Shown: positions 46,550 through 54,575 of the stretch, one piece after another
How positions within the stretch are numbered: position 1 is the stretch's first letter
Layout: every line of letters begins with the position of its first letter
Assembly (NCBI GenBank): GCA_011389735.1
Contig: JAABTS010000014.1
Location: 1-59,278, forward strand
From: Desulfobacteraceae bacterium
GTDB lineage: Bacteria > Desulfobacterota > Desulfobacteria > Desulfobacterales > JAABTS01
Direction: 5' to 3'
DNA length: 59,278 nucleotides
The notes under the pieces: generated by a model
What the model was told of the DNA's origin: nothing
The model's input: only the letters and a program-made list of their open reading frames with translations
Databases searched by the model: none
Translations under genes and position numbers: made by a program

Positions 46550-47239
46550 TCACCACAGACTCCAGGAATGGGTTTGTAAAATGTAAACGCTCAAAATCAG
46601 ATTGCTGATTCCGTGAGCGACGACGCAGTTCCATATGTCTTTTTTCCAGTATATGAGCGCGTTGATGAGCAAACAATACACAACGGCGGCGGTCCATTCC
46701 GAATGGGCCATCGTGAACAGAACGGTCACCCAAAGAAACGAGGAAACCGTAAACCGGCCGACCGGTTGATTCCGCCAGTCGTCGGGGTCAATCAGCCATC
46801 GCATCAAAAATCCGCGCCAGAACAGCTCTTCGGCCAGCGGAGTAACAACGGCGAGGCCTAAAATTCGGATACAGATAAAGCTCCAAACACCATAAACGCT
46901 TTCAACGTTCGAAAAAGGATCGAATCCGGGACGGGATTCGGGAACCATCCACGACGGAAGAAACCCAAAAATAAATTCGTCGGCGGGAAGACGGCAAATG
47001 ACGATCCATAAAAGGATTCCGATAATTCCCACGACGATTCCAGGTAAAACATTCCCATGAAAGGTAAGCAGTTTGTGTTTCAGGATGACGTAAATCAGCA
47101 GCGCCGAAGTCACAAACGCCGCCATGGGGTATAACAATACGTAATAATCCGGAAATTTCCCCGCGATCTGAGTAAGAACGATATAAAACCCGAAAGGGCC
47201 CGCATATGAAAATATGGGGTTGGTTCTAAGATCGGCCAT
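46550..47239 (-). CDS. CPBP-family membrane protease-like protein
   Basis: A 229-residue membrane protein with about seven hydrophobic segments. The ABI/CAAX-protease signature EELFWRGFLMRWLI (two adjacent Glu plus Arg), the later FTMAHSEWTAAVV and CVVAHGISNLIL supply the expected Glu and His residues of the intramembrane active site. It resembles the CAAX prenyl protease-related group found next to exosortase systems, but no exosortase is here. Start ATG 47239 and the codons for MADLRTNP come from a family C repeat end, see findings; no strong ribosome site is seen. Confidence 0.85.
   Translation of the reverse strand: MADLRTNPIFSYAGPFGFYIVLTQIAGKFPDYYVLLYPMAAFVTSALLIYVILKHKLLTFHGNVLPGIVVGIIGILLWIVICRLPADEFIFGFLPSWMVPESRPGFDPFSNVESVYGVWSFICIRILGLAVVTPLAEELFWRGFLMRWLIDPDDWRNQPVGRFTVSSFLWVTVLFTMAHSEWTAAVVYCLLINALIYWKKDIWNCVVAHGISNLILSVYILQTHSWSLW
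47216..47239. repeat. Repeat family C end supplying a start codon
   Basis: GGGGTTGGTTCTAAGATCGG plus CCAT: read on the minus strand this is ATGGCCGATCTTAGAACCAA, the conserved element end, and it contains the annotated start of the CPBP gene. Confidence 0.65.
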
Positions 47240-47273
47240 TTGAGTATTTAATCTTCACCGAAATTCAAAAAAA

Positions 47274-48428
47274 TCACAAGCTGTTCAAGAATTCAAGCTC
47301 TTTCGACTGCGTATTCTTTGTTCCGACAGCGAGCACCTCTATTCTTTTGTCAAGAGTGTTCCGAAAATACAACCGGCCTTTATAGGAAAACAACACTTCC
47401 AGGACGGTTTCCCTGTTTTTTTTACCGAAAACTTTTCTTTTAATCGTGACCACCTTGGGATCGTCGTTGAGCTGATGCACGACTTCTTCCGCCTTAATCT
47501 TGAGATCTTCGGTCAGCTCGCTGAAACCATCGATGAACCGGTCATGGACGACGACATTTTTATACAGCGCTTTGAAACGCTTTTTCAGCATATCGGAATC
47601 TTTTCTGGCGTGCCGGCCCTCCTTGCGTTTTTCGTACCGCTGGATTTCATCTTTTAACGTGTCGATTTCTTCGAGCTGTTCCTGCTGTAATGCTAAGTTT
47701 TTCTGAAGCTTTTGTTCGAGCTTTTCGATCTCTTCGATCATGCTGTCTTCGTTTTTGTCCGCCTTTTGCCGTTCGTTATCCAGTTCATGCTTGATTCGGC
47801 CCAGTTCCGCCGTTATGGACTTTCGGTCGCTGTCGAGAGTATTGAGTTTATCGGTCTGAATTCGTTCAAGTTCCTGGAGCCGCTGGATTTCTTCAACTCT
47901 CCGGGCTTCTTCCGCCGCCGATTTACGCACGCTTGATTTGTAGTGAAAAAAGATCGTCAACAAAGACAAAAATATAAGTGTAAAAAGGATGCTTAACGAC
48001 AGAGGGCCGCCCCTGTCGATTTCCAGATCAACGGCGATAGTCAAGCCGTTGTCCAACAATCGAAAGTTGTTCGCCGCAATGACGTTAGGATCCTCTATTT
48101 GCATTGCTTCCGGGCCGGTTTCCACCTGAGACGGATAAATCAAGACGCCTTCCTTATCCGACGTCACGGTCACCGACACCGATATGCCGAACCGCGACGG
48201 CCGATGCTCGTTCAAATACCGGTCGATATTGGCGCTTACCGTCTCACGCAAGGGGGAACGGCCTTCGAGAAGCGCTTTTGTATTTCCTGTATACACATCT
48301 TCAATCTCACGAGTAAATTTGTCCGTAAGATAAGTTTCCAGCGATTGCACCAAACCAATGTATAACAAAGGAGGGATTAAAATACATAAAATGACGATTT
48401 TCAATGAAAAATATTTCATGGTAAACAT
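47274..48428 (-). CDS. Membrane protein with periplasmic sensor-like domain and long coiled coil
   Basis: A 384-residue protein of unknown function. A membrane segment (about 7-30) precedes a ~115-residue periplasmic region with alternating strands (RFGISVSVTVTSDKEGVLIY), then a second membrane segment (about 145-165), a coiled coil (about 170-275, with EEIEKLEQKLQKNLALQQEQ) and a C-terminal ~90-residue domain (VVVHDRFIDGFSELTEDLKI). The architecture is like a sensor or a cell-envelope scaffold without a known output domain. ATG 48419 is an alternative start. It follows no clear operon; the CPBP gene lies 34 bp downstream on the same strand. Confidence 0.78.
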   Translation of the reverse strand: MFTMKYFSLKIVILCILIPPLLYIGLVQSLETYLTDKFTREIEDVYTGNTKALLEGRSPLRETVSANIDRYLNEHRPSRFGISVSVTVTSDKEGVLIYPSQVETGPEAMQIEDPNVIAANNFRLLDNGLTIAVDLEIDRGGPLSLSILFTLIFLSLLTIFFHYKSSVRKSAAEEARRVEEIQRLQELERIQTDKLNTLDSDRKSITAELGRIKHELDNERQKADKNEDSMIEEIEKLEQKLQKNLALQQEQLEEIDTLKDEIQRYEKRKEGRHARKDSDMLKKRFKALYKNVVVHDRFIDGFSELTEDLKIKAEEVVHQLNDDPKVVTIKRKVFGKKNRETVLEVLFSYKGRLYFRNTLDKRIEVLAVGTKNTQSKELEFLNSL

Positions 48429-48591
48429 TCCGGATAAAGGTTAAAATTAATTTTCACGGTAAAATGAAAAGCTCCTCTTTTTTACGTTGTTTCGATTAAA
48501 AAGCCGTCAATACGGCCCGATGTCCACAATAAGCGGCTATTTTACATTAAAATGGCAACGGATTACAAGTTAAATTGCAATTTGAATCCAA

Positions 48592-48660
48592 ATCGGGATC
48601 GGTATCGGTATCGTTATCGAAGGATTCAGGTTCGATACCGATACCGATCCCGATCCCGAT
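48592..48660. repeat. Repeat family B variant: long hexamer hairpin
   Basis: Arm ATCGGGATCGGTATCGGTAT... (48592-48621) and arm ...ATACCGATCCCGATCCCGAT (48631-48660) are about 30 nt each around AGGATTCAGG, made of GGGATC/GGTATC units. Flanks TTTGAATCCAA and AAATG are shared with the copy at 52982-53026. It lies in the divergent gap 48429-49004, which holds no gene that I can see. Confidence 0.75.
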
Positions 48661-49004
48661 AAATGCAATATCCTCATAATCATCTTGACATTTCAAAAAT
48701 AATTTGCTCTGATTTCCGTACCTGGTTTTAAAAAACCGACCGTGTCATAAACGTTTAGCTTTATTTTTTACTTTGGCCAAATCTCTGCGCCATGATTCTG
48801 CTTTGAAACGGCATCCTGTTTTTATGGTGTTTTTTGGGCAGGCGCGTGATGAAGACAGATAAGGCCTGAATGACTTTTAAATCGGAATTGCGCAAATCGT
48901 CTGAAAACCTGTGGAATTCTTATCTGGTATAGCACACGCGGCTCCGCATGGGAATTCATTTTAAGACGATTTCTGTCGCAAGCTTTAACAACGGAGAGAG
49001 TTTT

Positions 49005-50132
49005 ATGAAACAGAAAGTATTGTGGCTTATGGTATTGGCTTTGGGGATTGCGCTTTCATCGGCGCCGGGATTATGTGATACAAAAAAATCGGTTCATATC
49101 GGGCTCGCGATTCCGGTGACCGGCCCTTACTCCTCATATGGAAAGCAGCTCGAAAACGGAATCAATCTGGCGGTGGAAGAGGTCAATCAGTCCAAAGGAA
49201 GTGATGAAGCGTCTGTGGAACTGGTGATCGAGGATAGCCGGGGTATTCCTGAAACAGCAAAAAGGGCCGCCCGTAAACTGACTTCCGACAAACGAGTGCT
49301 CGCCGTCATCGGTGATTTCAACAGCAGTTCCTCCATGGCTGCGAGGCCTGTTTATCAGAGAGCCAAAACAGTCCAATTGTCTCCGACGACAACCCATCCG
49401 TCGTTTACCCCTCAAAATCTCTATAGTTTCGAAATAGCCGGAACCCAAGACCGGGAAAGTGAATTCATGGCCAAAACGGCTGTCGAAACCTTCGGCAAAA
49501 AGAAAATCGCCGTGTTGTTTGTCAATAACGACTGGGGTGTTTTCGGTCGTCAGACCTTTTCGGAGGAGGTGGAAAAACTCGGCGGTGAAATCGTGGCTTC
49601 CGAAGGCTTTTTCGAACAGGCGGCTGATGTTTCGGCCGCAGTTGAAAAAGTCCGCTCCGCCGGCCCCGAGTTTCTGTATATTTGCTCGATGACGCCGGGA
49701 GGGATACGGGTGTTGAAACAGATTCACGAGATTGGATGGGACGATGTCATTATTATGGGCGCCAGGCCCATGTATCTGCCGCAATTGATTGATGGAGCCG
49801 GAGAGGCTGCAGAAAACGTTTTGGTGGGATCGATTTTTTTTCACGGGGAAAACCGTCCGGAAGTTCAAGCATTTGTAAAGGCGTACCGTCAAAAGTACGA
49901 TCAAACCCCTGACATGATCGCCGCCATCGCATATGACGCCGCCAGACTGATTATCACAGCCATCCGTAATAGTTCGGGTGATCGTGAATCGGTTCGCAAA
50001 GCTCTCACTGAAATCAAGGATTTCTCAGGTCCTACCTTAAAAAATGCGTCCTTCACCGAGGACCGCCATATGACACGGGAATTCCTTATCCTTCAGGTCA
50101 AAGACGGCGATTTCGTTCTCTATGACCATTAA
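49005..50132 (+). CDS. Periplasmic amino-acid-type ligand-binding protein (LivJ-like)
   Basis: A 375-residue exported protein with signal peptide (about 1-23, LMVLALGIALSSAPGLC) and a two-lobe type I periplasmic fold: HIGLAIPVTGPYSSYGKQLE, IGDFNSSSSMAARPVYQRAK, LSPTTTHPSF and KKIAVLFVNNDWGVFGRQTF match branched-chain amino acid and related receptor families. GGAGAGAG lies before ATG 49005, which is preferred over a start at 48948. No permease genes follow; the next gene is a chemoreceptor, so it may present a ligand to it. The ligand is unknown. Confidence 0.9.
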   Translation: MKQKVLWLMVLALGIALSSAPGLCDTKKSVHIGLAIPVTGPYSSYGKQLENGINLAVEEVNQSKGSDEASVELVIEDSRGIPETAKRAARKLTSDKRVLAVIGDFNSSSSMAARPVYQRAKTVQLSPTTTHPSFTPQNLYSFEIAGTQDRESEFMAKTAVETFGKKKIAVLFVNNDWGVFGRQTFSEEVEKLGGEIVASEGFFEQAADVSAAVEKVRSAGPEFLYICSMTPGGIRVLKQIHEIGWDDVIIMGARPMYLPQLIDGAGEAAENVLVGSIFFHGENRPEVQAFVKAYRQKYDQTPDMIAAIAYDAARLIITAIRNSSGDRESVRKALTEIKDFSGPTLKNASFTEDRHMTREFLILQVKDGDFVLYDH

Positions 50133-50216
50133 AGCCGCCGGCGTTTATAATGATATGAAGTTAATTTTTCCATTCACTTAATTCCAAAACAAAAAGATAA
50201 AGAAGTGATACCGGTC

Positions 50217-52052
50217 ATGGCTATTTTTTCAAATTGGAAAATTACGACTCGAGTGTTTGTCCTGAATCTGGTGTTCATTGTCATCGCAGCCGCCATACTG
50301 ATTGTTGTTCTGGCGTCGTTCAGAAATGTGAAGAGCTTTATTACTTCCGTGGTGGATCGGGATATCAACCGGGTGGTTGAAAACAGCGCTGTAGGAAAGG
50401 AGTTTACAGGCGTATTCGCTGATTTGCTCATGAATTTATTTTATGGTTCCGGGGATTCCGAACAGGGACTGGTTGAACGATTCGCTCGAATCGAAACGGC
50501 TTTGGCCGAAAAGGGGGAAAACCCCGAACTTCAATCTTCGCTTGAAAATTTCAAACAAAGCCTGGGGCCCTTTTTGGAGGACTCCGCGTTGATTCGGCGG
50601 ACGCCGGCTCAATTCGGCGACATTGAAAACGATTTTCTGTACAATCTGGAAACACTTCAATTTGTCATCGAGGAAAAATTGTATTCCACCGATCCGGAAT
50701 CTGATGCGTCACTGATTTATCATCTAAAACAGCTTCAGATGATGAGTACCCGATATCGGGAAAGTTTTGTCAATATTTCAAGGCAGGTAAACGGATTGTC
50801 GGGGCCGGCGGGCGCTAAGGCGGACGCCTCCGCCGGCGAATCCGCAATCAAAGCCGTCGGCTATTTCATGAACGAACTTCAAACTCTGACGGCTTCGGAA
50901 TCCGAAATCGCGGAACAGGGCCAAAAGCTAATCGAAACCCTCGCTGTTTACAAGGACAAAATTGAATTGTTCATGGAAGTGCTCGCCCGGTTTCAAAGCC
51001 GTTTGGAAGATGTCAACAGCGCGAAGGAACAGATCATGGCGCTGTTGAACGCCTCTAACCGTGCGATCGCAGATTCAACTGAAGATATCAAGCAAAATAT
51101 TATCAGCAAAACGGACGCCTCCGAAAACATCGTAACGCTGTTGATCGGCGTTTTGATCATCGTATTGCTGATAATAAGCCTGTTTATCATGAAAATGTTC
51201 CGTCCGATAGTTCATGTCGTGAGTGAATTACGTCGAAATTATGAGCAGCTACTAAATACTGCGGATCAGGTCTCGGTGTCCGGCAAGCAATTATCGGACG
51301 GATCGTCCGAACAGGCCGCGTCAACCGAAGAAACGTCCGCCTCACTTGAAGGCATTACGTCCACAGCCAGACAAAACGCTGCTAATGCGGAACTGGCAAG
51401 GCAATGCGAATCTGAAACCGAATCATTGATCAATCAGCTCAATGAACGGATAAACAAGCTGATTGAATCCCTTGGATCGATTTTGGAATCTGAAAAAAAC
51501 ACTCGCGCAATTATCCGGAAAATCGACGACATCGCCTTTCAAACGAGACTACTCGCTTTGAACGCCGCCGTTGAAGCCGCCAGAGCCGGAAATGCAGGCG
51601 GCGGATTCGCCGTAGTCGCAGGCGAAGTTCGCAATCTCGCAGTAAAAGCAACGGAATCGGCCCAAAATTCAACGGACGTCATTTCTGAAACTGAAAAGAG
51701 AGTTGACGAGAGCTCAAAGCTTATTGCTGAATTGAAAACGTCGTTCATGGAGGTGGATACAAATTCGAAAAAAGTATATAAACTTATCAATGAAATCGCC
51801 GAGGGTTCTAAAACTCAGTTTGAGAGAGTCGATCAGATTAAATACGCTGTCAGGGAAATTGACCGGGTGACACAACAAAATGCTTTTGCATGCAAACAAT
51901 CCTCGGATTGTTCAAAGGAAATGACATTCCAGGCGGAACAAATCAAAGAACTTATAAACAGCTTGCAGGTGGTTATCGGTGGCCGAACGTCGTATTCCGG
52001 ATTGAAAAAACAATCGTTGATATCGGCTTTACAATCCGGTATATTGAAATGA
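50217..52052 (+). CDS. Methyl-accepting chemotaxis protein
   Basis: A 611-residue receptor with membrane segments at about 10-35 and 300-322 that enclose a ~265-residue periplasmic helical sensor. There is a HAMP-like start ([11 protein letters not shown]) and then the cytoplasmic coiled coil with [20 protein letters not shown] and the signalling hairpin [20 protein letters not shown] followed by [18 protein letters not shown]. The tip has the normal [10 protein letters not shown] core. ATG 50217 is preferred over GTG 50205. It sits between a binding-protein gene and a UGA-containing selenoprotein gene plus cheW, forming a small sensory unit apart from the main che cluster. Confidence 0.95.
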   Translation: MAIFSNWKITTRVFVLNLVFIVIAAAILIVVLASFRNVKSFITSVVDRDINRVVENSAVGKEFTGVFADLLMNLFYGSGDSEQGLVERFARIETALAEKGENPELQSSLENFKQSLGPFLEDSALIRRTPAQFGDIENDFLYNLETLQFVIEEKLYSTDPESDASLIYHLKQLQMMSTRYRESFVNISRQVNGLSGPAGAKADASAGESAIKAVGYFMNELQTLTASESEIAEQGQKLIETLAVYKDKIELFMEVLARFQSRLEDVNSAKEQIMALLNASNRAIADSTEDIKQNIISKTDASENIVTLLIGVLIIVLLIISLFIMKMFRPIVHVVSELRRNYEQLLNTADQVSVSGKQLSDGSSEQAASTEETSASLEGITSTARQNAANAELARQCESETESLINQLNERINKLIESLGSILESEKNTRAIIRKIDDIAFQTRLLALNAAVEAARAGNAGGGFAVVAGEVRNLAVKATESAQNSTDVISETEKRVDESSKLIAELKTSFMEVDTNSKKVYKLINEIAEGSKTQFERVDQIKYAVREIDRVTQQNAFACKQSSDCSKEMTFQAEQIKELINSLQVVIGGRTSYSGLKKQSLISALQSGILK

Positions 52053-52069
52053 TTGAACTCAAATCCACC

Positions 52070-52077
52070 AAAGGAGG
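52070..52077 (+). promoter_or_regulatory. Strong ribosome-binding site of the selenoprotein gene
   Basis: AAAGGAGG ends 5 nt before ATG 52083. It supports translation of a gene that otherwise would stop after 12 codons. Confidence 0.8.
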
Positions 52078-52082
52078 TTATT

Positions 52083-52298
52083 ATGGCTGACAAAATTATT
52101 ATTTACGGAAAAAGCGGTTGACCTCACACCGACCGGGCCAGGCAGGCCTATGAAGACCACCGGTACTACGATGTTAAATCCGACTCCGGCAAAATGGATG
52201 AAATGCTGAAGCTGTCCGGAGGGAAAAGGAGAGTTCCCGTCATCTTAAAGGACGGCGACGTCACAATCGGATTTAATCGCGGTAGCTGAGGCGTCTGA
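52083..52298 (+). CDS. Glutaredoxin-like selenoprotein with two selenocysteine codons (UXX-star type)
   Basis: A 71-residue protein read through two in-frame UGA codons (52119-52121, residue 13; 52287-52289, residue 69), stop UGA at 52296-52298. The start reads MADKIIIYGKSG-U-PHTDR, a beta strand then a U-x-x-T redox motif in place of the glutaredoxin Cys-Pro-x-Cys/Thr; later come MLKLSGGKRRVPVIL and DGDVTIGFNRGS-U-GV. This matches my memory of small UXX-star (seleno)proteins with a G-S-U/C-G-V tail. Each UGA is followed by a hairpin with GG in the apical loop at 20-23 nt. A strong ribosome site precedes it. It lies between the chemoreceptor gene and cheW. The role is likely thiol/selenol redox chemistry; substrate unknown. 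Selenocysteine biosynthesis genes are outside the window. Confidence 0.85.
52132..52164 (+). other. SECIS-like hairpin for first UGA
   Basis: Apical stem GGCC (52136-52139)/GGCC (52145-52148) with loop AGGCA; outer ACCGG/CCGGT (52132-52136 and 52160-52164) gives an alternative longer pairing. The loop GG lies 20-21 nt after the UGA at 52119-52121, the spacing expected for bacterial SECIS elements. Confidence 0.6.
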
Positions 52299-52327
52299 TG
52301 ATTTCCGCCGGGAGCGGAAAACCAGAC
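52293..52327 (+). other. SECIS-like hairpin for second UGA
   Basis: Perfect 7-bp stem TTTCCGC (52302-52308)/GCGGAAA (52314-52320) with loop CGGGA, plus outer GTCTG (52293-52297)/CAGAC (52323-52327). The loop GGG is 21-23 nt after the UGA at 52287-52289. The structure reaches beyond the terminal stop into the leader of cheW. Confidence 0.7.
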
Positions 52328-52402
52328 AAAGAACGGATTCACGGCGGCCGGATTCATGAATCGTCCGCGCCGCCTGAATTCCATTGTTAGGGGAGATTCC
52401 CA

Positions 52403-52921
52403 ATGAACGACAACCTCATCGAAGAAACCAATCAATATCTTACATTCATGTTGGACAGGGAATTTTTCGCGCTTGAAATAGGAAAAGTCCGGGAAGTCAT
52501 GTACTGCATGGAAATCACCCGGATTCCCAAAACGCCCGATTATTTTAAAGGCGTTATCAACCTGCGCGGAGACGTGGTTCCGGTCATTGATTTAAGACAC
52601 CTTTTAAGCATCGGCGAGATCAAACAATCCGGAGACACCTGTATCATTATCGTTGAAATCGGATCCGGCGACAATCAGATTCAGATCGGCGCGCTTGCGG
52701 ATTCGGTTCAGGAGGTCATCCATATCCCTTCGGATATGATTTCTCCGGCCCCCAAAATCGGAACAAAGCTGGACACACTGTTTATTCAGGGAATCGGAAA
52801 GAGGAACGATCATTTCATCATAATTCTGAACATCGAAAAAATCCTGACGGTGGAAAACATTTCCGATCTTAAATCCGTCGCTTCGGTAGCCGCCGATTAT
52901 ATGACCGCTGATGAACAGTAG
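52403..52921 (+). CDS. cheW: Chemotaxis coupling protein CheW
   Basis: A 172-residue CheW-domain protein: QYLTFMLDREFFALEIGKVR, ITRIPKTPDYFKGVINLRGD followed by VVPVIDLR and the C-terminal ILNIEKILTV block. It links receptors to CheA. AGGGGAGA precedes ATG 52403. It is the only stand-alone cheW here and lies next to the chemoreceptor and selenoprotein genes rather than in the main cluster 10 kb upstream. Its stop abuts a family C element. Confidence 0.95.
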   Translation: MNDNLIEETNQYLTFMLDREFFALEIGKVREVMYCMEITRIPKTPDYFKGVINLRGDVVPVIDLRHLLSIGEIKQSGDTCIIIVEIGSGDNQIQIGALADSVQEVIHIPSDMISPAPKIGTKLDTLFIQGIGKRNDHFIIILNIEKILTVENISDLKSVASVAADYMTADEQ

Positions 52922-53058
52922 GGGATTGTTTCTAAGATCGGCCGTTAGTTTAGTGATTGGGCTTGAAGTTTTTGAATCCAAATCGGGATCGGGATCGAAG
53001 GATTCAATTTCGATACCGATCCCGATAAATGAAAATGGCCGAAGATAGAACCAAGCCC
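52921..53058. mobile_element. Family C element enclosing a family B hairpin
   Basis: Inverted ends GGGGATTGTTTCTAAGATCGG-like (from 52921) and GGCCGAAGATAGAACCAAGC (from 53037). Between them lies a hexamer hairpin, ATCGGGATCGGGATCGAA (52982-52999) and TTCGATACCGATCCCGAT (53009-53026), 17 of 18 positions pairing. The element begins at the cheW stop. It shows that the B unit can travel inside, or insert into, a C element. The rest of the gap to 53188 shows nothing. Confidence 0.65.
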
Positions 53059-53188
53059 ATTCTCACTCCATTATTGCCTTTACCGCTTCAGGGGCTGGTT
53101 AGAAATTTTGTGTTACGCCACCAGAATTTTCTTAACTCGGATTTGTGCCTCAAAGGGTAAAAAAATAATGGATCTTTTTAACCCCGGA

Positions 53189-53389
53189 TTATATCCAATC
53201 ATCGTCAGCACCCTCGAATGTCATACCATCGCACACCCAAATAGCATGCATAAGACCAGCAAAATAGCCACAGATGGTCAGGATGATACTCAAAACAAAA
53301 TTAATTCCCATACCTTTCTTCAAAAAAATAGCCAGGGGGGGAATGAGCACCATCCAATTCTTAAATTTTATTTTCTTCATTTTCTTCAT
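53189..53389 (-). CDS. yqaE: YqaE/Pmp3-family small membrane protein
   Basis: A 66-residue protein with two membrane segments. The family pattern is plain: VLIPPLAIFLKKGMGINFVL then SIILTICGYFAGLMHAIWV, the hairpin that bacterial and yeast Pmp3 proteins share. Function is linked to membrane potential or stress tolerance in other organisms. ATG 53389 has GGGG 7 nt upstream; ATG 53401 or 53380 is possible. The C-terminal DGMTFEGADDDWI is an acidic extension. A group II intron end lies just upstream, so its promoter is probably new or read through. Confidence 0.82.
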   Translation of the reverse strand: MKKMKKIKFKNWMVLIPPLAIFLKKGMGINFVLSIILTICGYFAGLMHAIWVCDGMTFEGADDDWI

Positions 53390-53418
53390 TTTATACCCCA
53401 TGATTCTGTTAAAGAATG

Positions 53419-53500
53419 ATCGGGTAGGTCAGGAGCTTCCTGTCTCCCTTCCCCTCCCCCTAAAAACCGTGCGTGACAGTTTCCCCTCACACGGCTCAAG
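53419..53500 (-). mobile_element. Group II intron 3' remnant (domains V and VI)
   Basis: On the minus strand, GAGCCGTGTGAGGGGAAACT and the following GTCACGCACGGTTTT form the 34-nt domain V hairpin with the catalytic AGC, the GAAA-type loop and a bulge; a GGGGGAGGGG stretch and a domain VI-like stem lead to CTACCCGAT, the conserved intron 3' end, at about 53419-53427. The reverse transcriptase gene and domains I-IV are not seen upstream, so this is a 5'-truncated piece. It ends about 30 bp before the yqaE start. Confidence 0.75.
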
Positions 53501-53512
53501 CATTTCAAAAGA

Positions 53513-53854
53513 TCACTTTTTTGGAGCGGCCCGGCCATCCACATGCCCCCATGTAATTGCGATTTTCGCTTTCTTGTCATGCCTGCGCTCATAGAAGCAT
53601 ACTGCATCTTCTTTCGTTTTAGGGTTGGTATGGACTCGTATCTTGACGTAGCTTTGAATAACGTTTTTAAACAATTTTGTCAATCGGTATATGCGGGGCT
53701 TTTCGGTATTTTTGGATACCTCCTCGACTGCAAAAGTCCTGTATTCTCCAGAGGCTGACAAGTTCAGGGTGCAGTTGTAGGTCGGGTTAGCGTTACCATC
53801 ATCGAGATCGGCCACGAGCATTTGCGCATTGAACTGATTGCATTCAAACGCCAT
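53513..53854 (-). CDS. Hypothetical protein or gene fragment
   Basis: A 113-residue frame from ATG 53854 (MAFECNQFNAQMLVADLDDG), with GNANPTYNCTLNLSASGEYR and a basic C-terminus (YERRHDKKAKIAITWGHVD). I recognise no family. A longer frame to 53965 runs into a GC-rich low-complexity repeat and is unlikely. It abuts the intron remnant and could be a host gene piece or a passenger. Coding nature is moderately likely. Confidence 0.4.
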   Translation of the reverse strand: MAFECNQFNAQMLVADLDDGNANPTYNCTLNLSASGEYRTFAVEEVSKNTEKPRIYRLTKLFKNVIQSYVKIRVHTNPKTKEDAVCFYERRHDKKAKIAITWGHVDGRAAPKK

Positions 53855-53869
53855 GCCTTCCTCGCGTAA

Positions 53870-53970
53870 CCCGACGTTCAGGGGGCAGGGTTCAGGGTGA
53901 AGGGTACAGGCTTTTTCATAATTCTGGTTTAACCTGCCCCCGACACCTGCCCCTGAAACCTGCACCCTTT
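53870..53970. repeat. Low-complexity CCTGACCC-type repeat
   Basis: Iterated GTTCAGGG/GTTCAGGGTGAAGGGTACAG units on the plus strand, e.g. 53877-53910 and 53936-53970 (CCTGCCCCCGACACCTGCCC). It is typical of dispersed low-complexity sequence in mosaic regions and not coding. Confidence 0.5.
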
Positions 53971-54190
53971 AACCTTACCGCTGGAACGCCCCGACGCTTT
54001 GCACGGCATTTTTTACATATACCCGAAGTACGAAGCCATTTGATTTCTGACGGCGTTTTAACGCCTGTTTGTAGGGAGAGGGAGGTTTTTTATAGCTAAA
54101 TGCGTAAAAGCCGCTGTATGAAATTCTGAGAGCGTCACAGAGGTAAAAAAGAGTTATGTGCGTATTCAAAATATGCGTCCTGCATAAATC

Positions 54191-54346
54191 AGCATAAATC
54201 ATGCGGAAGGTCAGCCGGTCATGGTGATAACGCCGATGGATGGGATCTCTCGATATATAGGTGAGCGTATCGTGCATCCAGCCCATATCCCATTTCATAT
54301 CGAAACCGAGTCCGCCCAAATAAACCGGCCGGGACACTTGTGGCCA
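54191..54346 (-). pseudogene. glgB: Fragment of 1,4-alpha-glucan branching enzyme
   Basis: About 52 codons in one minus frame read [20 protein letters not shown] then [20 protein letters not shown] then [12 protein letters not shown]. This is the conserved segment of GlgB after its catalytic region, with a near-identical family spacing. There is no start, no catalytic part and no continuation, so it is a broken, non-functional fragment. It lies out of frame inside a secreted-protein gene whose frame continues to 54219. Confidence 0.8.
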
Positions 54347-54575
54347 GGATGGGATCAAAGGGAATTGATTTTTTATCCTTTTCGTCATAACATTCATAAC
54401 TGGGGATGACATCATATTTGCCGACGATTTCCATGCAGGCCGGTTTGATTTCTTTTGTGGCGCGATTGTACATGATCACTTTCCGAAGACCCGGCTGAAT
54501 TCCCTGGGCGTTCGCGGGATGAATGAAAGCAGCGGATAAAAGAATGATGATGAACGGAATTGCGGTTTTTGGCAT
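54219..54575 (-). pseudogene. Secreted protein gene interrupted by a glgB fragment
   Basis: A signal peptide (MPKTAIPFIIILLSAAFIHP, cleavage after NAQ) and ~60 residues with IEIVGKYD-like and [17 protein letters not shown] lead into the glgB fragment in another frame. The first ~75 codons look real (typical secreted protein with Cys residues); the rest is foreign. GATCCCATCC occurs at both edges of the insert (about 54350 and 54237). Likely inactive; parental family not recognised. Confidence 0.5.

Noticed and set aside
48900-48960. GG-N10-GC match (TGGTATAGCACACGC) as a sigma-54 promoter before the LivJ-like gene
   Set aside because: The spacing fits but the -12 half lacks TTGC, so chance occurrence is likely.
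48948-49004. Longer N-terminus for the LivJ-like protein
   Set aside because: The added 19 residues would precede a good signal peptide, and a ribosome site stands in front of the inner ATG.
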